Source: Sthenelais limicola (Eukaryota > Annelida > Polychaeta > Phyllodocida > Sigalionidae). From it: a DNA stretch of 64,000 bases. This document shows positions 61,101 through 64,000 of the stretch, piece after piece; position 1 is the first letter of the stretch; each line of letters begins with the position of its first letter. The position numbers were made by a program, and so were the translations under genes. The stretch covers positions 17,880,906 through 17,944,905 of the forward strand of contig OW804096.1 in the NCBI GenBank assembly GCA_942159475.1, given 5' to 3'. The notes beneath the pieces are model-generated. The model saw only the letters and a program-made list of their open reading frames with translations, did no database searches and was not told the origin of the DNA.

Positions 61101-63994
61101 ATGTGTACTTCATTGAAAATGCATGGGGGAGTTTCCAGTACTTGTTTGACACTAAATGTGTTACAAAACTCTCTGTTTATCTGTAACATGTATAGGTATA
61201 TGTTGAGGAGGAAAAAGAACAATGCAAAGTTCTACTGTTGCTAATCTGATTTATTAGTCAGAAGACTAGGTAACATATCATACTAATATCATACATATGT
61301 AGTGAATCTATGAAAGGTTTGATCTCACAAGACAAATAAAGCCAACAAAGGATTGCCAAACAATCAAACTGCTTTATTACTTGCTGCATAAGAGTCCGTA
61401 GTGGCCCAGATGCTTTGGTGCCCTCCTTGGGTCACCAAAGCCACACACAGTTGGAAAAGGTGGTAACATCTCAGAAGCAGACAACATATGTCCGTGAATA
61501 TCATATGAGAGTGTAAATAAGGGTAATAAAAACACAAGTGTTTACAAGAGAGTACATAAATAGCATAAGGCCTAAGATAGCTATAGATTATAATAAAACG
61601 GTGGCATACACCAGCTGCTGATATTATACATTATGGAAGTAAAGCAGCCCACCTAGTGGTAAGAACCGGGTTGAATCAAGTGTGAATAGTGTTGATCTAG
61701 AGTCAAAGACTGGGGCGTATCACTTCTACTACACATATACAAAGGTATATTAAAAAGGAGGTAAAGAGAAGTAAATAATAGAAGTAGAAATATCATGACT
61801 ACTGTCCAGAAAAGTGTAGACCGGTAGAAAGATGTTGATTTCAGACCTATTTCAGCAGATCTGACTGGCTAATATTGTTTTTATATGTACAAATGAAGCA
61901 TCGTCGCAAAAACGGCCCTCGCAAACCAGCCGGGAATCCCGATTACTAAACTATTTCTAGCTGCTTACGGCATGGCTTCCACCGTTCTTGTGGCCGTGCA
62001 GACGTTTTGCTTAGACTTTGTCTGCTCAGGTCGTATGGGTTCAACCAACCCAACGACCAGCAGACACTAAGATTTTAGCAGAAGAATCTATATTTCGTTA
62101 CCTTTTTAATGGAATATAATGATAATCATAATGATAATTAATGGGAATGATAATCCCGGATTTTCTACCTCCAAAAGGCTATGAGCTTTGTTTTTCTGAT
62201 CGGAGGGCTTCCCCGACCTGCCGCTATATATGACGCCATTGTATCTATGGTCACGTGACCGAATCGGATGATATGATTGGCTTAGAGTCGTAGTTGCATC
62301 TTCCCCTCTACTTCTTGTTTATTATGGCGGCCATTGCTGAGAGCTCTCGATTCGAATCTGCGGTTAGCGATAACTTTTTAATTATTCAGTAAGTAACACA
62401 TGTTCCCATTTGAACTTGGCTACCCTTGACTGACTCTAGCTTCTGGGATCGGTTAGAAAGTTCCATAAAAAAATAAAGCACTGAAACAGGCCTTTGGAAG
62501 ACAGTCTCGGTATATATACGTTTATCCTCTCGGGGGGTCAACCGGTCATGTGACTTTATAATCATAGCAAAGCTATTTGTACCGAATAGCGGTCGGTTGT
62601 GCTCGTCCAGAGGCTCCAACCTAGTGTTAGAATACTCTAAACACATTGTGGGTAAACCACGTAAGAATGAGATCTTACACAACAAAAATTAACAAATATA
62701 GAGCTTCTATCTAAGTAGAGACTGTGAGTAGTATAACAAAAATAGATCTTCTACTGAAGTAGAAACTGTGAGTAGTATAACTAAAGTGGACATTGTCTAA
62801 GGTATCACATATCTTTTGCAGAATCAGGTTTTAGGTCTGCATTCAGGTTGGTTGGGAAGACATTCACTAGGCTTGTATCATTCCCATCAAATGTTCATGT
62901 AGTCAGGACGGCTTCTTCTATCCCTGGCAGTAAGTATTACATTAATATAAATCTATTTTATTGCTGCTCTAATGACACTTTCCTTATGATGAGTTTGGGA
63001 GGAATAGACATGCATAGACATTGAAATTACGTGTGACAACTGAATTGGCATTTATTATACTTTCCAGTGTCAGATACAGAACATTAAAAATTGATCTAAA
63101 TGTATGATTATTTTTAAACTGAAGGAAATGTAATTTTTGTTGGAAAATGAAACACATTGTGTGAAATTTTGTTAAATAAAATCTGTTTTTAAAAAAATCA
63201 TTGTACATTGTTGATGATACCTAGATGACAGAAGCTAGGAATTTGGAATAGGGTAAATATGTATTCGGGTAGCATGGGCCCTTGTTCACATAGAACACAA
63301 ATACTTTATTGTGTTATGACTAGATGGAAATGACCAGCCCACTGAGGCACATATTATATACATTGACATAAAAAGACCTTATGGAATTCCTAAAAAAATT
63401 ATTGAACTCTCTTTTCACGTATTCATCCACTTATTCATCCGCAAGAGTTACACCACTGCTGTTAACCTTCATGTAAAGATTTACCATTTTTTACCATTTT
63501 TTATCCTACTGTTATTGTTACCCATACTTATCACTATTAACTGAATGTTAACCTTTATGTAAAGACTTCCATTTTTTATTGTACTGTTATTGTTAGCCAT
63601 ACTTACCACTATTAACTGAATATAACCCTCCTATAGAGGTATGCACTGATTCAAATACTGATAGAAGAACCAATTTAAATTTGTATCATACATACAATGA
63701 AAATATTTGTATCACACTGACGTTATTGCATCTCTCAATTGGAATGTGCATATAATAAACCCTAAAAGAATCTATTTCAAACTATTGTGTTATTATTGTT
63801 TACTTCAGATAATAATTCTATTTTTCTCACTGCTTCTTATCTTCGCCTCTATTGTGTTCTAAAAATTCAAAGATACTTGAAATTATATTCAATACACTTC
63901 CTTACTGCAGAGACTCACTCATATAATCAGGTCGATGCAGAGGCATTTGTAGACGACCTATGGAAGGTCATCATGAAGCATAAATTATCAACAG
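58189..63994 (+). CDS. 5' part of a gene for a probable mitochondrial protein
   Basis: Three exons with matching phases: 58189-58210 (ATG, donor gca|gtaagt), 62822-62929 (acceptor cttttgcag, donor gca|gtaagt) and 63911-63994 (acceptor tactgcag, donor acag|gtgggg). Joined they read MAFNIASKSGFRSAFRLVGK, TFTRLVSFPSNVHVVRTASS, IPG, then THSYNQVDAEAFVDDLWKVI and MKHKLST, continuing past the window. The first ~40 residues have Arg/Lys, Ser, Phe and no acidic residue, typical of a cleavable mitochondrial presequence; the acidic part starts after it. Protein family not recognised. The 4.6 kb first intron contains an L1-type fragment on the other strand. Further small exons could be missed. Confidence 0.55.
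58211..60239. other. Intron, no coding feature
   Basis: Very AT-rich. The sequence at 59753 (ggtttatttcttatttctta) resembles 21716, a dispersed repeat. ORF 59499-59732 minus is not credible. Confidence 0.45.
60240..60712 (-). pseudogene. L1/Tx1-type LINE reverse transcriptase fragment
   Basis: Minus strand: QEGERFYSNLYAHQENCNHA (about 60620-60560), then SFKKNKAPGWDGLFIIELYQ, RRGSVIPQKGTDLTLIKNWR and PITLL, then (shifted) AIKAIADGLKSYF. KNKAPG-DG, and I-KNWRPITLL-----K--A--L are RT blocks of L1-clade elements. Two frameshifts, no catalytic YADD block. Different family from the LINE at 31755. Confidence 0.82.
60780..62821. other. Intron, no coding feature; G-rich tract
   Basis: 60964-60995 is a gtgtgtg/G-run tract with 12 consecutive G. 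61370-61450 has a cctccttgggtcaccaaagc patch of higher GC but no exon signals. ORFs at 61019-61222 and 62386-62685 minus have no domain. Confidence 0.4.
62930..63910. other. Intron, no coding feature
   Basis: Two diverged copies of a ~75-bp unit around 63460-63610 (gttaaccttcatgtaaagat / gttaacctttatgtaaagac with ttactattaactgaat) form a short tandem repeat. Otherwise AT-rich. Confidence 0.5.
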
Positions 63995-64000
63995 GTGGGG

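Overview
The window looks like nuclear DNA of an invertebrate animal: AT-rich, genes with GT-AG introns, short exons in long repeat-filled introns, frequent taggcct words, and a dense load of animal transposons (Penelope-like retroelements, an RNase H-bearing LINE, L1-type LINE debris, tRNA-headed SINEs, P/THAP, piggyBac and PIF/Harbinger relics). The (GTGA)n-headed SINE-like family hints at a lophotrochozoan such as a mollusc, but an invertebrate deuterostome is not excluded. No bacterial, viral, rRNA or CRISPR feature was seen. || Layout. 0-8.3 kb: the last two exons of a BTB-BACK protein, split by a 6.4 kb intron full of short inverted-repeat elements. 8.3-13.7 kb: AT-rich flank without a gene. 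13.7-21.6 kb: a hairpin-rich repeat, a perfect 333-bp-period duplication, two small ORFs, and a ten-exon Myb/SANT-like gene whose phases join cleanly except for one C-run. 22.9-29.3 kb: pieces of at least two Penelope-like elements (PLEs). 29.6-30.8 kb: C2H2 and SGNH-hydrolase relics. 31.0-38.3 kb: a PLE split by a nearly 4.1 kb LINE with an intact 1.2 k-residue ORF2. 38.5-46 kb: THAP/P-element, piggyBac and more PLE debris. 46-53 kb: Harbinger transposase pieces, a LINE ORF1-like frame with a NADAR domain, a 1 kb TIR transposon, SGNH and Myb pseudo-exons, SINEs. 53-54.4 kb: two further PLE pieces facing each other. 54.9-56.3 kb: a gag-like frame between 91-bp identical direct repeats. 58.2-64 kb: three phase-compatible exons of a probable mitochondrially targeted protein, with an L1-type RT fragment in its intron. 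|| The most interesting signal is in the PLEs. In three separate copies the GIY-YIG endonuclease end of the reverse transcriptase is followed within about 30-230 bp, on the same strand, by a second ORF with two C2H2 zinc fingers, a Ser/Thr/Pro-rich linker and a short C-terminal motif. Hammerhead-ribozyme-like motifs lie at or near several PLE ends. The repeated order argues that the zinc-finger ORF is part of this PLE family. || Host genes are therefore few: the BTB-BACK gene, the mitochondrial-type gene at the right end, and possibly the Myb-like gene, which may instead be a Harbinger accessory protein because a decayed paralogue sits beside Harbinger transposase sequence near 52.7 kb.
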